A DNA stretch of 10,829 bases, from positions 1-10,829 of the forward strand of contig JBCBCG010000151.1 in assembly GCA_038530925.1 (NCBI GenBank), written 5' to 3'. Made by a program: the position numbers and the translations under genes. Source of the DNA: JALEGB01 sp038530925 (GTDB lineage: Bacteria > Pseudomonadota > Alphaproteobacteria > Rhodobacterales > Rhodobacteraceae). Of this stretch, positions 8,652 through 10,829 are shown in pieces; position 1 is the first letter of the stretch, and every line of letters starts with the position of its first letter. Below the pieces are notes generated by a model. It was not told where the DNA came from and did not search any database. It saw only the letters and a program-made list of their open reading frames with translations.

Positions 8652-8772
8652 GCCCGGCGCACGACATCGTGACGTCGCGGCGCTTGCCGGTCGCGGCGCG
8701 CGGACCAAGCTATGTAGAACAAGGTGCGCGTCGCAAGCCGCGCCAGGGCGTGACGCAATCGAGCGGGATATC

Positions 8773-9408
8773 ATGAAGCAGAGCTTGAAACGCTGGGCGC
8801 CTCTCGCCGCCTTCGCTCTCGCCCTCACCGGCGCCGGCGCCGCGTATGTGGGCGGCGCGATGGGCGGCGCGCCCGCCCTTTCTTCCTTCTCGGCGAGCGC
8901 GCCGGAGGCGGAGACGATTCTGATCACCTGGGCCGATCTCGCTCCTGGACCGCAAACCGAGGAGGAGATCCGCGCCGTCGAGGAGATGGCCGCCGCGCTC
9001 TCGGGGTTCATGGGCGATGCGATGTTCGGGCCGGAAAGCTATGGCGAGGGGCCAGGGCCCGGCATCCTCCAGCACGGGGCCGCGACCGCCTATGTTCTTG
9101 ATGGCGATCGCTTTGTCGAAGACTACGATGACAAGCGCGTCAAAATGGCGGGTTATCTCTTGCCGCTGGACTTCTCCGAACACGGCTCGACCGAGTTCCT
9201 GCTCGTGCCCTTCATCGGCGCCTGCATCCATGTGCCGCCGCCGCCGCCGAACCAGTTGGTTCTGATCAAGACCGAAACGCCGCATATGCCGGCGACGATT
9301 TTCGAAGCCGTCACCGTCACCGGCCTCTTCGAGCGCTCCATGGCGCAGACCGAACTCGCCGAGAGCGGCTATAAGATCGCCGCCGAAGCGATCGTCGCGT
9401 TTCAATAG
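8773..9408 (+). CDS. DUF3299 family periplasmic protein
   Basis: A 211-residue exported or membrane-anchored protein. Residues 8-30 form a hydrophobic signal or anchor (WAPLAAFALALTGAGAAYVG); no lipobox cysteine is visible. The mature part has the DUF3299 pattern: ITWADLAP (51-58), VKMAGYLLPLDF (123-134) and FLLVPFIGACIHVPPPPPNQ (142-161), which contains the only cysteine, C151, and H153. Further histidines are scarce, so it does not look like a metal sponge. DUF3299 genes repeatedly accompany MacB-like ATPase/permease pairs, as in the P. aeruginosa PA4064-PA4066 cluster (recalled). Here the gene follows the permease after 121 bp. The start ATG 8773 has only a weak ribosome-binding site (GAGCGGG, about six bases away). 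Function unknown; a periplasmic partner of the permease is the natural guess. Confidence 0.85.
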   Translation: MKQSLKRWAPLAAFALALTGAGAAYVGGAMGGAPALSSFSASAPEAETILITWADLAPGPQTEEEIRAVEEMAAALSGFMGDAMFGPESYGEGPGPGILQHGAATAYVLDGDRFVEDYDDKRVKMAGYLLPLDFSEHGSTEFLLVPFIGACIHVPPPPPNQLVLIKTETPHMPATIFEAVTVTGLFERSMAQTELAESGYKIAAEAIVAFQ

Positions 9409-9435
9409 CGCGCGCCGCGGATGATTTAAGTCGAA

Positions 9436-9463
9436 TTAAGCAGACATATCCCTGCTTTATAAA
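9436..9463 (+). promoter_or_regulatory. Candidate sigma-70-type promoter of the receptor gene
   Basis: The 115-bp gap after the DUF3299 gene holds an AT-rich stretch that stands out in this GC-rich window. TTAAGC (9436-9441) and TATAAA (9458-9463) are separated by 16 bp; the second matches the -10 consensus at 5 of 6 positions, the first matches the -35 at only 3. It would give a leader of about 55 bases ending in the strong ribosome-binding site GGAGG (9512-9516). It indicates that the receptor is transcribed independently of the zinc operon. Confidence 0.45.
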
Positions 9464-9523
9464 CCTGAGCGCAGAGCCAGGCCCCTATCCTGCGACCGAT
9501 CGGGGCGTTACGGAGGCTGGCTC

Positions 9524-10829
9524 ATGCTCGGCAAGCTGGATATCGCGAGCAAAATAAAGTTCGGTTTTTTCTTCAAAACCGCGATCATCGCGCTTGTGGC
9601 CGGGTTCGTGATCTACGAGGTGAACCGACTCGCCGCATCCCTGGGAGAGTTCCGCGCCATCGCGGCGAAGACGGTCGCCCTTGGCGCCTTTTCCGAAAAC
9701 GTCGCCGCCACGCGCACCGCCGCCATGCGCTACCGCCTCGCGCCGCATCCAGACGCCATCGCGGCGGTCGAGGCCAGCGTCGAGCGCGTTGAGGCGGACG
9801 CCGCCGCCGCCGCGCGCGCCTTCGCAGACGCGCCGGCCAAGCGCTCTTTGCTCCAAGCGCTGGCGGCGCAGATCGATGCGTATCGCAGCGAGTTTCAGAG
9901 CCTGACGAGCCTGCGCGCGCGGCTCGACGCGTTGGAAGCGGAGCGCGCCGAGATCAGCGCCGACCTCGCGGCCGCATTGGCCTCCGCGCCCGCCTCTCCG
10001 GCGCTGGCCGAAGCGCGCCGGCTCGTGATGGCGGCGCAGTTTGAAACCGAGCGCTTCGCGCGCTTGCGCAGCCTTGAGGCCAGCGAGGCTGCGCAAGCGG
10101 CGACGGCCCAAGCGATCGCAGCCGCGCGCCGGATCACAGGCCCAGCGGGCCGCCAAGCGGTCCAAGAGCTTCAGCGCCACCAAGAGACGATGGCGGCGAT
10201 CGGCGCCGCCGAAGCGCAGGCCGAAGCGATCGCCTCGGATCGCCTGGACGCCATCGGGCCGCAAGTCCGCGCCGCGCTGGGCGGATTGATCGCGGAGACC
10301 ATCGCGGAGGAGAAAGCGCTCAGCGCCGCTCTCGGCGAACGTGTGGCGCTGACCACCACCATCATCGTCATCGTCGGCGTCGGCGGCGCGCTGCTCGGGC
10401 TGGCGCTGTCGCTCATCTTACCGCGCACGCTGCGCGGTCTGACCGCGCTCACGCAAGTGGTCGGCGCGATCGCCCGCAAGGAGGACGACGTGGCGGTGCC
10501 GGGACTGGAGCGCAGCGATGAGGTGGGCGCGCTGGCGCGGGCGTTGAAGGAAATCAGCGCGAGCGGCGCGGAAGCGGCGCGCGTCGCCGCGGCGGTGGCC
10601 GCATCGGACACGCCGATCGCGCTGATCGACGTGAATGAGCGCATCATCTACGCCAATGACCGGTTCGAAGCGTTGGCGGCGGCGAACCCGGCGGCCTTCG
10701 CCGCGCTGACGCCGCAAGACGCCGAGGGCCGGGACGCCGCGCCGCTGCTGAAAGCGGTCGACACTGCGATCGACGACGGCGACACGCGCGTCCAGCACAA
10801 CGGGGCCGAGCAAGCGGAGATCAGCGTCG
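9524..10829 (+). CDS. HAMP-PAS transmembrane receptor, probably a chemoreceptor (3' end outside window)
   Basis: This open frame has no stop before the window ends and covers at least 435 residues. Start ATG 9524 has GGAGG seven bases upstream. The first membrane helix is at about 14-33 (FFFKTAIIALVAGFVIY). A periplasmic domain of about 240 residues follows, strongly Ala/Glu/Arg-rich and helical, as in ligand-binding helical bundles. The second helix is at about 277-299 (TTTIIVIVGVGGALLGLALS). A HAMP linker (about 300-350, ending RSDEVGALARALKEI) and the start of a PAS domain (about 358 onward, SDTPIALIDVNERIIYANDRF) follow. This order fits either a methyl-accepting chemotaxis protein with a cytoplasmic PAS domain or a sensor histidine kinase; the deciding signalling domain lies outside the window. 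I see no link to zinc apart from adjacency. Confidence 0.85.
   Translation, partial: MLGKLDIASKIKFGFFFKTAIIALVAGFVIYEVNRLAASLGEFRAIAAKTVALGAFSENVAATRTAAMRYRLAPHPDAIAAVEASVERVEADAAAAARAFADAPAKRSLLQALAAQIDAYRSEFQSLTSLRARLDALEAERAEISADLAAALASAPASPALAEARRLVMAAQFETERFARLRSLEASEAAQAATAQAIAAARRITGPAGRQAVQELQRHQETMAAIGAAEAQAEAIASDRLDAIGPQVRAALGGLIAETIAEEKALSAALGERVALTTTIIVIVGVGGALLGLALSLILPRTLRGLTALTQVVGAIARKEDDVAVPGLERSDEVGALARALKEISASGAEAARVAAAVAASDTPIALIDVNERIIYANDRFEALAAANPAAFAALTPQDAEGRDAAPLLKAVDTAIDDGDTRVQHNGAEQAEISV

Noticed and set aside
7050..9011. A 653-codon minus-strand open frame.
   Set aside because: It lies opposite the MacB-like ATPase, the permease and DUF3299, all of which have clear motifs. 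Its translation is His/Arg-rich with no recognisable fold, as expected for antisense frames in GC-rich DNA.
9481..9505. GCCCC/GGGGC inverted repeat as a terminator after DUF3299.
   Set aside because: The stem is only five pairs with a loop of about 15 bases, no T-run follows, and it lies in the leader of the next gene.
9485..10264. A 259-codon minus-strand open frame opposite the receptor gene.
   Set aside because: The plus strand gives a coherent membrane-HAMP-PAS protein with promoter and ribosome-binding site; the opposite frame has none.

Overview
The window reads as chromosomal DNA of a high-GC (about 70% by eye) Gram-negative bacterium, most likely an alphaproteobacterium. The basis is the strong G/C preference at third codon positions, the Ala/Arg-rich proteins, and the Zur/ZnuABC and HAMP-PAS receptor types. 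I cannot name a genus from sequence alone.

Layout. (1) 28-726, minus: decayed IS630-type transposase with an internal deletion, frameshifts and a lost C-terminus. (2) 918-3,  i.e. 918-1076, minus: a 52-residue single-helix membrane protein. (3) 1161-4146, minus: a metal-transport operon read znuA -> DUF1007 periplasmic protein -> NicO/RcnA-type permease with an extreme His/Asp loop; the 52-residue gene may be its last member. (4) 4147-4356: divergent control region with back-to-back -10-like hexamers inside an imperfect palindrome that looks like a Zur operator. (5) 4357-8651, plus: zur, znuC, znuB, a MacB/LolD-type ABC ATPase and its FtsX-type permease, all with overlapping stop/start codons; a DUF3299 protein follows at 8773-9408 after a 121-bp gap. 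(6) 9524 to the end, plus: a separate receptor gene with its own AT-rich promoter, cut by the window end.

How the genes fit together. ZnuA, ZnuC and ZnuB together form a complete high-affinity zinc importer, divided between the two divergent units around the regulator Zur. Attached to it are two less understood modules. One is DUF1007 + NicO permease on the znuA side. The other is a MacB-like ATPase, an FtsX-like permease and a DUF3299 protein on the zur-znuCB side. The second module resembles gene sets that, as I recall, are zinc-starvation-induced in Pseudomonas aeruginosa (PA4063-PA4066) and Vibrio cholerae (zrg), but the small His-rich periplasmic protein of those sets is not visible here. 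The most interesting reading is a single zinc-scavenging locus with three membrane transport systems under one divergent promoter; this is inference from layout and family membership.

Local oddities: an 8-copy hexanucleotide repeat that encodes the His-Asp run of NicO, a 15-bp tandem repeat array in the znuA-DUF1007 gap, a ZnuA without the usual His-rich loop, and a DUF1007 protein predicted to begin with histidine after signal-peptide removal.
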